Below, piece by piece: positions 1 to 5,118 of a stretch of DNA of 9,642 nt. The stretch is from Alphaproteobacteria bacterium (lineage in GTDB: Bacteria; Pseudomonadota; Alphaproteobacteria; Rhodospirillales; Magnetospirillaceae). Each line of letters begins with the position of its first letter. Position 1 is the stretch's first letter. A program made the translations under genes and the position numbers. The stretch lies in assembly GCA_015232485.1 (NCBI GenBank), contig JADFZP010000087.1:1-9642 (forward strand), written 5' to 3'. The notes under the pieces were generated by a model. That model had not been told where the DNA came from. It did no database searches and saw only the letters and a program-made list of their open reading frames with translations.

Positions 1-2
1 AC

Positions 3-74
3 AAGGTGCAAAGCCTGGTCGTCGAAGCCGAACGCTTCCGCGAACGGACGATGGCGGATTTGAAGCGGGCGTGA
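3..74 (+). CDS. C-terminal end of an unidentified protein (partial)
   Basis: The frame starting at base 3 is open from the window edge and ends at TGA 72-74, giving 23 residues ending in ERTMADLKRA. The segment is charged and looks like an amphipathic helix, as at the tail of coiled-coil signalling proteins such as methyl-accepting chemotaxis proteins. That resemblance is an impression, not an identification. It is the only host gene seen outside the nested mobile elements, and the IS begins 66 bases after its stop, so it appears uninterrupted. Confidence 0.4.
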   Translation, partial: KVQSLVVEAERFRERTMADLKRA

Positions 75-121
75 ATCCCCGCTAACAGGCTGCGGAAAAA
101 TGACCGCACCCGCCAATTCTC
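75..121. other. Intergenic spacer between host gene and REP-like repeat
   Basis: This short non-coding stretch follows the partial host gene. It contains AACAGGCTGCGGAAAAAT at 84-101, a kind of sequence that I associate with ends of other insertion sequences or with post-gene repeats in proteobacteria. No second end is visible, so no element is called here. Confidence 0.3.
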
Positions 122-140
122 CCGTCATCCCCGCGAAGGC
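122..140. repeat. Left fragment of a REP-like palindromic repeat
   Basis: CGTCATCCCCGCGAAGGC is the start of a palindromic unit whose remainder lies at 9589-9642. Joining base 140 to base 9597 restores a continuous CCCCGCGAAGGCGGGG core. The unit was therefore probably split by the IS that begins at about 141. Extragenic palindromes built on CGCGAAGGCGGG are common in several alphaproteobacteria. Confidence 0.65.
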
Positions 141-141
141 G
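132..141. repeat. Target-site duplication of the IS4-family element, left copy
   Basis: CGCGAAGGCG here is repeated exactly at 9588-9597, immediately outside the opposite terminal inverted repeat. Two bases are shared with the inverted repeat, so the true duplication is 8 to 10 bp. That size fits IS4-family elements, which usually duplicate about 8-13 bp. Confidence 0.7.
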
Positions 142-160
142 CATACGCGCTGACTTAAGG
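141..160 (+). repeat. Left terminal inverted repeat of the IS4-family element
   Basis: GCATACGCGCTGACTTAAGG is the perfect reverse complement of 9569-9588. The CTGACTTAAGG part resembles the CAGTTAAGG portion of the E. coli IS4 terminus. The TAA stop of the transposase (157-155, minus) lies inside this repeat, so the transposase reading frame ran into the end of the element. Confidence 0.85.
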
Positions 161-400
161 TGACGCCCCTCGAAGGCCAGCGAAGGGGACATGGCACTGA
201 AGGCGTCTTCGTCGCGGGGGATCGACAAGTTTCCGAGCGTGCGATGCAAGGTTTATGACGGCCTTGGCGATGGAAAGTCCATAGAGGGCTGCTCCAATGA
301 TCATATGAATGGTCGCTGCCTGAGTCCGCCAGAGAGACAGGTTGGCATCACCCCGCACAGGGGGGGGATTCGCCGATTTCGGCGCCGATGGGTGGGGGGT
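155..400 (-). pseudogene. IS4-family transposase, C-terminal fragment (split by prophage)
   Basis: The minus frame ending in TAA at 157-155 encodes about 80 residues: a proline-rich linker (SAPKSANPPPV), then LSLWR, a hydrophobic helix (AATIHMIIGAALYGLSIAKA) and a basic end with DPPRRRRLQ. A short C-terminal region of this kind (SLWR followed by helices and DPPRRRR) is what I expect after the catalytic core of IS4-type transposases. The N-terminal part at 8429-9531 stops abruptly just after its YREK motif and lacks it. The frame stays open into prophage DNA up to about 790, but that upstream part has no protein character and is chance. The gene cannot make a functional transposase unless the prophage excises precisely. 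Confidence 0.75.
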
Positions 401-435
401 AATTAATCTGGACTGGATGGAATTATCCCGGAATG
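401..435 (+). repeat. Prophage right-end repeats (candidate transposase-binding sites)
   Basis: Reading inward, AATTAATCTGGAC (401-413) is followed 20 bases later by a second, weaker copy, GGAATTATCCCGGAA (419-433). The opposite end at 8391-8431 has two copies of the same motif in inverted orientation. Paired motif copies at both ends are expected for MuA-type transpososome assembly, but binding is inferred. Confidence 0.6.
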
Positions 436-438
436 TGG

Positions 439-469
439 CGCCCCGCTTGACGTGCAAGCCTGTGGGGCG
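439..469. repeat. Two-part inverted repeat (hairpin) near the prophage right end
   Basis: Outer arms CGCCCC (439-444) and GGGGCG (464-469) enclose inner arms GCTTG (445-449) and CAAGC (455-459), with a 5-base loop and a 4-base bulge (460-463). There is no T-run on either side, so it is not a typical intrinsic terminator. It could slow transcription leaving the prophage or bind protein. Confidence 0.45.
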
Positions 470-485
470 TCGACGGGAAAATGGG

Positions 486-503
486 CAGGAATGGGCATTC
501 CTG
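486..503. repeat. 18-base dyad CAGGAATG-GG-CATTCCTG
   Basis: The two 8-base arms are perfect inverted copies with two bases between them. CAGGAATG also occurs once near the other prophage end (8273-8280). A site shared by both ends could be bound by the transposase or a host factor; this is a guess from position. Confidence 0.4.
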
Positions 504-745
504 GGCAACCGATGGTAAGGAAATGACGGGGAGCGATCAAGAACCGATTTGAACGGGGCGGAATCGGATCGGAACGGTCTGGCGCCCGGTTTCACGGATG
601 AGTACATTGGCTTTCGCAGGCGTCGGTCGGGCCGCAAACCGATGGCCGATTGCCGGGCGAGGTGGCTCGTGCGGGGGACCATACTCTTCATCTTCCGAGT
701 GGTCACCGCGCCGAGCGACAGGCCCGCATCACAAGGGCGGTGATC

Positions 746-772
746 GTCGCCAGTGGGCCTGTCACTGGCGAC
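746..772 (-). terminator. Perfect 10-bp hairpin just downstream of the protease gene
   Basis: GTCGCCAGTG (746-755) and CACTGGCGAC (763-772) form a perfect 10-bp stem with a 7-base loop, starting 8 bases after the protease stop on the minus strand. A U-tract does not follow, so intrinsic termination is uncertain. The hairpin could instead protect the 3' end of the head-gene transcript after Rho-dependent termination. Confidence 0.5.
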
Positions 773-779
773 CACTTTG

Positions 780-1664
780 TCACCTTCCACTCACCGCGAT
801 CACCGCCGTCCGGTAATCCGTCCCATGCTCGTGCTGGTACGCGACGGCCCGCCGATGCAGGTCCGCCCGGCCGGAATCCACGGCATAGCCCTTGGGCAGG
901 TTGGCGCCGGCCGGCGCCGCATCATCGTCCAGGCCCGGCAGCTTGTCCCGGATGCCCGGCATCTCGCCGAACATCACCACGGGCGGACAGGCCCGCAGAT
1001 AGTCCAGGAACATCTCCCGCACCCCGCCCTCGACCGTTTCGCCGTGCTCGGAGAAGGCCAAGCGCGTGGTGTCCGACAGGGCTTCGCTGAAGGCCAGCAG
1101 GCGCTCGCGATGGCAGGGCAGCACCCGGCCTTGGCGGATCAGGCCGTCCAGTTCCAGTTCCGTCTCTCGGCGCCGGATGGACCGCTCGCGCTCGCCCAGG
1201 CTCCGTTCGCGGGCCGACGCGTCGATCTCGCCGAACACCAGCGCGGCGCGGCCGTCGTCGGCGAAGGCGACGGGCTTCAGCCCCTTGAGGGCCGGCGCCG
1301 TCGCGCCGAGGAATCCGACATGCCGAAGGTACATCGCGCCGGGCGCCGGGTTGTTGGCGTCGTCGGGCGCATAGAACGCGGCCGAGACGTTCTTGTACCG
1401 CCCCGCCTTGATCGCCTCGACCAGGTCGGGATCGAGGCCATCCACCTCGGCCCACAGCGAGCCGCCGCGAACCTCCAAACTCTCGACCCACCCGTAGGCG
1501 GGATCGTCGAGCTTGGGATGTCCGATCACCAGCGGCGCCTTGTGCGCGTCCGGGGCATAGGCCGCCGCAACCTTGGCCAAATCCTCCGCCGTGAAGGTGA
1601 AGGGATGGCCGCTCATGCTGGTGTGCGTGCCGACCTTGAAGATTTCGATGGGCTGCATGGTCAT
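780..1664 (-). CDS. Phage prohead protease / scaffold protein (Mu gpI-like)
   Basis: This 294-aa protein probably matures the prohead and supplies the internal scaffold. Residues 1-135 resemble the protease domain of Mu-I-like head proteins: KAPLVIGHPKLDDPAYGWVE (42-61), GRYKNVSAAFY (88-98) and YLRHVGFLGATAPALKGL (112-129). His49 and Ser94 are plausible catalytic residues, but this is inferred. Residues 147-180 are rich in Arg and Glu and likely coiled coil, typical of a fused scaffold. The end, LHRRAVAYQHEHGTDYRTAV, is the short tail often seen on such proteins. The start at 1664 is chosen because its ATG shares one base with the capsid stop (TGATG), implying translational coupling. It lies last in the decoration-capsid-protease cassette, an unusual position since the protease normally precedes both. 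No truncation is visible. Confidence 0.82.
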   Translation of the reverse strand: MTMQPIEIFKVGTHTSMSGHPFTFTAEDLAKVAAAYAPDAHKAPLVIGHPKLDDPAYGWVESLEVRGGSLWAEVDGLDPDLVEAIKAGRYKNVSAAFYAPDDANNPAPGAMYLRHVGFLGATAPALKGLKPVAFADDGRAALVFGEIDASARERSLGERERSIRRRETELELDGLIRQGRVLPCHRERLLAFSEALSDTTRLAFSEHGETVEGGVREMFLDYLRACPPVVMFGEMPGIRDKLPGLDDDAAPAGANLPKGYAVDSGRADLHRRAVAYQHEHGTDYRTAVIAVSGR

Positions 1665-2590
1665 CACGCCGCGCCCTGAATCAGATAGCCGGCAGTGATG
1701 CCGGTCAGCACCGGGCGCCGCTCGTAGGTCACCCCGTACAGCCAGGACCGTTTGTCCTGGTTCCAATAGGGCGCCTCGACGAAGGGGTGCCCTTTCAGGG
1801 TGTAGGTGTAGGCGAAGCTCGGTTCCTCCTGCCCGGTGGGCGCGTCGGGCGCGTAGCCGAGCACCGCATGCGGCCCCCACACGTCGCTGAAGCCGCCGGC
1901 CTCGGCCGCCTCGACGGCCAAGCCCACCGCCACCTTCTTCAGGTCGAACAGCCGCGCCAGCATCTCGGGCGTGACGCTGTCGGCCGTGATGCCCTTGAAG
2001 CGCTCCAGCACCTTGGGATGGATTTTGATCGCCTCGTAGGCCGGCGGGCCGAGCACCATGGCGTTCGGATAGACGCCCGTCGAGCCGCGCACCGCCGCCT
2101 TGCCCGCCTCGACCATGGCGATGGGATCGCTGTCGGGATCGGTCCACTTCTCGGCGCCGGCCGGCGCCACCTTGTGCGAATTGGGGAAGTTGGCCGGATC
2201 GGTGGCGAGGGCGGCTTGTTCGAACTCCAGCCCGAGGGCCAGCGAGCGCATCACCACGCTGGTGGCGCGCATACCCAGATCGAGCCCCGGCACCTGCGCG
2301 GCGTCCTCAAGGTGCTCGCGCGGCACCTTGGCGTCGAGCGTGTCCTGGACCAGCTCGTAGGGCTTGCCTTCGTAACCCAGGCTGATCACGCGCACGTCGG
2401 CGCCGGGCGCACGGCGGGCGTTGAAGCGGCGGAAGGCTTCCGTTCCGAACTCGACGACCTTGCCGCCGCGCACCAGCACGTCGACGCGGGGGAACAGCAC
2501 GGACCCGACGAACTCGGGCTGCCGATAGCCCTGGGCGTGGTTGGTCAGAACGGGATCGACGACTCGGGCCTGGGACGTGGTCATTGGCAT
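1664..2590 (-). CDS. Phage major capsid protein
   Basis: This 308-aa protein matches the general pattern of HK97-fold major capsid proteins encoded beside decoration and protease genes. The N-terminal region has VLTNHAQGYRQPEFVGSVLF and GKVVEFGTEAFRRFN. The middle has a helix-rich segment (LEFEQAALATDPANFP) and AYEAIKIHPKVLERFKG. The C-terminal half has LFDLKKVAVGLAVEAAEAGG followed by FSDVWG and TLKGHPFVEAPYW. There is no separate N-terminal delta domain, which fits a scaffold carried on the downstream protease. ATG 2590 is preceded by AGAGG at 9 bases. The gene starts 29 bases after the decoration gene and its stop overlaps the protease start. It looks full length and intact. In virions several hundred copies would form the head shell; whether it is made here is unknown. 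Confidence 0.88.
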   Translation of the reverse strand: MPMTTSQARVVDPVLTNHAQGYRQPEFVGSVLFPRVDVLVRGGKVVEFGTEAFRRFNARRAPGADVRVISLGYEGKPYELVQDTLDAKVPREHLEDAAQVPGLDLGMRATSVVMRSLALGLEFEQAALATDPANFPNSHKVAPAGAEKWTDPDSDPIAMVEAGKAAVRGSTGVYPNAMVLGPPAYEAIKIHPKVLERFKGITADSVTPEMLARLFDLKKVAVGLAVEAAEAGGFSDVWGPHAVLGYAPDAPTGQEEPSFAYTYTLKGHPFVEAPYWNQDKRSWLYGVTYERRPVLTGITAGYLIQGAA

Positions 2591-2619
2591 GATGGTGAAC
2601 CTCTTCGGTGCGGGCGCCG

Positions 2620-3036
2620 TCAGCGGCGCAGCAGGACTTCGATCAGGGCGCCGGCCCCGGCCGCCGGGGCCATGGCGTCGGCGAACACGAATTCGGGCGC
2701 GTCGGCGCCCTCGATCACCAAGCCGTTGGCCGCGCCCGAGGTCATCGCCACGGCGCCGGCCGAAATCGCCAGGGGGCCGGACGCCGGAACGGCGCGGCCC
2801 TGGGCGTCGGCGATCAGGCTGTCGCCCAGGACGATCGCGGCGCCGGCCTCGACGATCGCGGTGCCCGACAGCACCACGGGAACCGCCTGGCCATCGGCCG
2901 CCGCGGCGTCCGAGACGCCCGCCACCTTCTGGCCCTGGACGGCCGCCTGCGCGCCGTCCAGACCGACGCAGCGCGCCGGCAGGATGGCGCCCGAGGCGGT
3001 GAAGGTCAGCACTTGGACGGGACTGGACGCTTGCAT
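2620..3036 (-). CDS. Capsid decoration/cement protein (DUF2190-like)
   Basis: This 138-aa protein is rich in Ala, Gly and Val and is built of short beta-type stretches: VQVLTFTASGAILPARCVGL, VAGVSDAAAADGQAVPVVLSG and AGAAIVLGDSLIADAQGRAV. That pattern is typical of small head decoration proteins of the DUF2190 type, which bind the outside of the expanded capsid and stabilise it. The start is fixed by a perfect AGGAGG four bases before ATG 3036. It is first in the head cassette, 29 bases ahead of the capsid gene. Its first 31 bases overlap the 3' end of the mor frame. No signal peptide or membrane segment is visible. The family call rests on composition and neighbours rather than on a catalytic motif. 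Confidence 0.75.
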   Translation of the reverse strand: MQASSPVQVLTFTASGAILPARCVGLDGAQAAVQGQKVAGVSDAAAADGQAVPVVLSGTAIVEAGAAIVLGDSLIADAQGRAVPASGPLAISAGAVAMTSGAANGLVIEGADAPEFVFADAMAPAAGAGALIEVLLRR

Positions 3037-3545
3037 GAAACCTCCTGTGACGTGAAGCCGTTTCGCGGGCCGCTGAGGCCCTTCGGCGATTGGGTGGTGG
3101 GCAGGTAGCCGAAATCCGGAGACCCCCCCGTTAAACCCCCGTTAGAGGGGCGGCAATCGGCATTCGGGCGGGTGGGGTGCGTCTGGGCGGGCGATCGGCC
3201 GGCGTTCCGAACCATGCGGACATAGCGGTCGGTGCATCCAAGGGCCATCGCGGTCTGCCGAGCGGGACCGTCATGGCGAAGGATCGCCAGCTTCTTCAGC
3301 GGGGCCGGCGCAACGGGAATGTAGCGATAGTCGGGGCCGGCGCCGATCGCGGCGATGATCCGCGCCGCCGCGTCCTGCCCGACCAGCTTGGTCCAGGGCG
3401 ACTTGGCGTTCGGCGCACGCGGGATGTAACGCATCGTGCCGCCCCAAGCCTTCGCGATCGTAAGTGCCGCGTCAATACCCGCCACCCTCGCGATGGTGGC
3501 GTAGAAAGGCGGAAAAGTCCTGATAATGTCGTCCGTCTCTTGCAT
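3006..3545 (-). CDS. mor: Mor-like transcriptional activator (middle/late gene control)
   Basis: The frame encodes 179 residues. Residues 15-80 contain two Mor/C-like units: IDAALTIAKAWGGTMRYIPR and QDAAARIIAAIGAGPDYRYIP. Each is a helix followed by a GG/AG-x-x-YIP strand like the dimerisation region of Mu Mor. Residues 88-114 (AILRHDGPARQTAMALGCTD then RYVRMVRN) form the helix-turn-helix. Mor proteins are about 130 aa, so the tail after about residue 118, rich in Pro, Ser and Gly, may be an extension created by loss of the original 3' end. The frame overlaps the decoration gene start by 31 bases. Mu Mor activates the middle promoter; here the only genes downstream are the head cassette, its probable target. 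No clear Shine-Dalgarno precedes ATG 3545, and repeats surround the start codon. Confidence 0.7.
   Translation of the reverse strand: MQETDDIIRTFPPFYATIARVAGIDAALTIAKAWGGTMRYIPRAPNAKSPWTKLVGQDAAARIIAAIGAGPDYRYIPVAPAPLKKLAILRHDGPARQTAMALGCTDRYVRMVRNAGRSPAQTHPTRPNADCRPSNGGLTGGSPDFGYLPTTQSPKGLSGPRNGFTSQEVSCKRPVPSKC
3041..3046 (-). promoter_or_regulatory. Consensus ribosome binding site of the decoration gene
   Basis: AGGAGG on the minus strand, four bases from ATG 3036, is the strongest Shine-Dalgarno sequence in the window. It suggests high translation of the head cassette, as expected for abundant shell proteins. Confidence 0.8.
3125..3144. repeat. Two direct CCCCCGTTA copies, 11 bases apart
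   Basis: CCCCCGTTA at 3125-3133 and 3136-3144, one helical turn apart, lie between the mor helix-turn-helix region and the decoration gene. Two phased half-sites upstream of the head cassette could be an activator-binding site, for instance for Mor itself. They could also mark the junction where middle and late genes were lost. Confidence 0.4.
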
Positions 3546-3565
3546 AGACGGATACTATTCCGTCT
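3532..3565 (-). promoter_or_regulatory. Three alternating 7-base arms around the mor start codon
   Basis: In mRNA order the arms are AGACGGA (3565-3559), TCCGTCT (3552-3546) and AGACGGA (3538-3532). The middle arm can pair with the upstream arm (6-base loop) or with the downstream arm. The second pairing puts the mor ATG (3545-3543) in a 7-base loop. The two hairpins exclude each other. At DNA level the same arms form two dyads that could be operators. Confidence 0.55.
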
Positions 3566-3580
3566 TGACATGCCTGGATA

Positions 3581-3600
3581 CTCGGAACAGTTTCCGCGAG
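3581..3600. promoter_or_regulatory. Imperfect dyad upstream of mor
   Basis: CTCGGAA at 3581-3587 is mirrored by TTCCGCGAG at 3592-3600 with one extra base, about 40-55 bases upstream of the mor start. It may be a regulator site for the mor promoter. I found no convincing -35/-10 pair here. Confidence 0.3.
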
Positions 3601-3610
3601 AGCAAGGGAA

Positions 3611-3632
3611 GGGCCGGAACCATGTCCGGCCC
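3611..3632 (-). terminator. Probable terminator of the early operon
   Basis: GGGCCGG (3611-3617) and CCGGCCC (3626-3632) form a perfect 7-bp GC stem with an 8-base loop. It starts 4 bases after the gemA stop on the minus strand and is followed in that direction by TTCCCTTGCT. The pyrimidine tract is not pure T, so termination may be partial. It separates early genes from mor. Confidence 0.55.
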
Positions 3633-3636
3633 GCAC

Positions 3637-4047
3637 CTACTTGCCGACTCTCTCGCACATCGCCAGCAGAGCGGCTATCACCTTCTGCGCGGCCTCGCGT
3701 GTGATGAAGCGAACCGAACTGATCTTGAACTTCTTTTCCAGCCATTTGCCGAGAGAGGCATCATCGCCCTCGCCACCCGTGAACCGACCCCAGAGGGTGC
3801 GGATCATGGCCACTTGGCGCGCGGACGCCATGCCGACCCGCGAGCCGAAGTTCCGTTCGGCGAAGTCGCTGTGAAACCCGAGCCGGGAGAAGGCGTCCAT
3901 CATCCTCTGGAAGCCGGCCAAGTCCAGGTTCTTGGCGCTGTCGACCCCGCCCATCCGCTTCAGGAGGGCACGATAATCCGCGTCCTCCATGCCAAGGCGC
4001 GTCTTGGCGACATGGATCAGGGACAGTTGTTTCCGGTCAACCGGCAT
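3637..4047 (-). CDS. gemA: GemA-like phage regulatory protein (Mu gp16, DUF1018)
   Basis: This 136-aa protein matches the GemA/gp16 family found in the early region of Mu-like phages. Residues 6-45 contain QLSLIHVAKTRLGMEDADYR then LLKRMGGVDSAKNLD, the family's usual helical start. The middle has MDAFSRLGFHSDF and the second half ASARQVAMIRTLWGRF. The end, ISSVRFITREAAQKVIAALL, is also characteristic. Mu GemA affects host gene expression and DNA topology and is dispensable for transposition. ATG 4047 is chosen over an in-frame ATG at 4059 because GGTGGCGG lies just upstream. Either start overlaps the end of the preceding 78-aa gene, so translation is probably coupled. It is the last gene before the likely early terminator. 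Length is close to that of family members. Confidence 0.75.
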   Translation of the reverse strand: MPVDRKQLSLIHVAKTRLGMEDADYRALLKRMGGVDSAKNLDLAGFQRMMDAFSRLGFHSDFAERNFGSRVGMASARQVAMIRTLWGRFTGGEGDDASLGKWLEKKFKISSVRFITREAAQKVIAALLAMCERVGK

Positions 4048-4273
4048 GACCGCCACCATGGGTCGCGCCGTCCAGTTCGTCCGCCACGGCGCGCAACGTG
4101 GATTCGATGCCCTGCAACAGGCAGGCGATGCCCGAGGCGTCATCGTCGCTGAGGTCGGGCGCCCTGTCATGGATGAAGATCAGCGAAATGGCCGAGAGCG
4201 CGTGTTGCGCGTCGCGGATGCGGTCGACCGGGTTGCCGGTGAGATTGTTGTTGAACGAAAAGACATGACTCAT
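4037..4273 (-). CDS. Small early phage protein of unknown function (78 aa)
   Basis: I do not recognise this 78-aa acidic protein. It starts MSHVFSFNNNLTGNPVDRIR, has a hydrophobic helix (AQHALSAISLIFIHD), then a second predicted helix (ASGIACLLQGIESTLRAVAD) and a Gly/His-rich end. A good Shine-Dalgarno (GGGAGGG, 7-8 bases before ATG 4273) and tight packing support it as a real gene: 13 bases after MuB and an 11-base overlap with gemA. Two amphipathic helices without signal peptide suggest a small cytoplasmic helical protein, perhaps a dimer. In Mu-like phages this position between B and gemA holds assorted small semi-essential early genes, so function cannot be inferred from place. Confidence 0.65.
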   Translation of the reverse strand: MSHVFSFNNNLTGNPVDRIRDAQHALSAISLIFIHDRAPDLSDDDASGIACLLQGIESTLRAVADELDGATHGGGHAG

Positions 4274-4286
4274 ATCGGCGCCCTCC

Positions 4287-5039
4287 CTATCGCGTACCGA
4301 GGATGCGTTCGGCTTCTTCGAGATGGGCCAGTTCGATAGCTCCGGCGCCCACCAGATTCCTGGCGATCGCGATGCGAACCGCGATGTTGCGCAACCCGCC
4401 GTCGCTGGCGCCGGCCCTGCTCAGCAGGGCGCGCGAACGTTTGCTGGCGATGGCGTGATGATCACACAGGGCGGCGATGTCTTCGGGCAGCGCGGCCGGG
4501 ATGTCGTAGTTGACCGTCAAGCGGCTGGTCAACTGCGCCCACTTGCGCCGCTTGGCGGCCGATTTGGCATTCCAGCGGTCGCTCAACTCACCGCTACCCA
4601 CCAGCACCACTCCGCCCCGGTCTTCGTCGAACAGATCCCGCACGGCCTCAAGCAGGTCGTCGTCCATGTGCTGGGCTTCGTCCAGGATCAGAAGCGTGGT
4701 GGTGTAGTGTGGCAGCCGCCGAAGGATTTCCTCGTACAGGTCGGCACTGCCCATCTGCGCCGCCGCGTAGCCGCCCAGCGACGTGACGATCCGCGCCAGC
4801 CCCGGCTGAAGCCTTCCGGCGGCCTTCGTCATCCGACACAGGATGGCGTGGGGCTGTTGCCGCGCGAACTCGGCAATCGCGCTGCTCTTGCCGACGCCGG
4901 GGCCGCCGGTGACGCTGCCCATCTTGCCCAGGGTATGGCAGATGTTCAGGGTCGACATGATCGCCGTCGCTGTCGGGGTAAGGCAGAAGCCGGACTTCCC
5001 CTCCGGCGCCGTCATATGTAAGGTGACGATGTCAGCCAT
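4287..5039 (-). CDS. MuB-like AAA+ ATPase (transposition target selector)
   Basis: This 250-aa protein is the ATP-dependent partner of the MuA-like transposase. It would bind target DNA, deliver it to the transpososome and stimulate strand transfer. Walker A is GGPGVGKS (residues 45-52), Walker B LLILDEAQH (116-124), and a sensor-1-like strand GVVLVGSGEL spans 143-152. A C-terminal region with GGLRNIAVRIA resembles the lid of TniB/IstB-type ATPases. Mu B has 312 aa and an N-terminal DNA-binding domain before Walker A; here only about 44 residues precede it, so that domain is reduced or missing. ATG 5039 is preceded by GCGAGG at about 7 bases. The gene lies 79 bases after the transposase and 13 before the 78-aa gene. 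It appears intact. Confidence 0.85.
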   Translation of the reverse strand: MADIVTLHMTAPEGKSGFCLTPTATAIMSTLNICHTLGKMGSVTGGPGVGKSSAIAEFARQQPHAILCRMTKAAGRLQPGLARIVTSLGGYAAAQMGSADLYEEILRRLPHYTTTLLILDEAQHMDDDLLEAVRDLFDEDRGGVVLVGSGELSDRWNAKSAAKRRKWAQLTSRLTVNYDIPAALPEDIAALCDHHAIASKRSRALLSRAGASDGGLRNIAVRIAIARNLVGAGAIELAHLEEAERILGTR

Positions 5040-5061
5040 GGTTTTACCTCGCTTGGTTGAT

Positions 5062-5109
5062 GCCGGACCAAACCCGGCGTTATGGCTGGCGGGTGCTCTA
5101 ACACCCGCC
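5062..5109 (-). other. Two hairpins between transposase and MuB-like genes
   Basis: GGCGGGTG (5088-5095) pairs with CACCCGCC (5102-5109) across a 6-base loop, and GCCGG (5062-5066) pairs with CCGGC (5074-5078). Neither is followed by a T-run. They may process or stabilise the early mRNA and so set the ratio of transposase to ATPase. Confidence 0.4.
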
Positions 5110-5118
5110 CGCCGCAAA

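Larger units (their letters stand above)
141..400 (-). mobile_element. IS4-family insertion sequence, left part (C-terminal side)
   Basis: This is the distal part of an IS whose other part is at about 8429-9588. Together they give roughly 1.42 kb, close to the usual size of IS4-type elements. It runs from the left terminal inverted repeat to the prophage end at 401 and contains almost only the transposase 3' end. The assignment rests on matching inverted repeats, the target duplication, and the transposase tail being in the same orientation as the split N-terminal part. Confidence 0.8.
434..779. other. Non-coding right-end region of the prophage
   Basis: About 350 bases separate the right-end repeats from the stop codon of the protease gene. 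No open frame here has protein-like composition or a ribosome binding site. It holds three inverted repeats: an imperfect hairpin at 439-469, an 18-base dyad at 486-503 and a perfect 10-bp stem at 746-772. Nothing else was recognised. In Mu, the right end carries tail-fibre, mod or invertible-segment genes; none is here. Confidence 0.5.

Noticed and set aside
75..121. End of another insertion sequence (AACAGGCTGCGGAAAAAT)
   Set aside because: The sequence resembles some IS ends, but no inverted partner, transposase or duplication is visible in the window.
191..406. Small + strand gene of 71 codons
   Set aside because: It is antisense to the IS transposase tail and has no recognisable content.
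155..790. A single 211-residue gene on the minus strand
   Set aside because: Only the last 80 or so codons look like protein (transposase tail). The upstream part crosses the prophage end and is basic, Pro/Ser-rich and unstructured.
753..3055. Two long + strand open frames opposite the head genes (753-1679 and 1787-3055)
   Set aside because: They mirror the capsid, protease and decoration genes, have repetitive His/Arg/Gly composition and no start signals. The minus-strand genes have ribosome binding sites and overlapping stops and starts.
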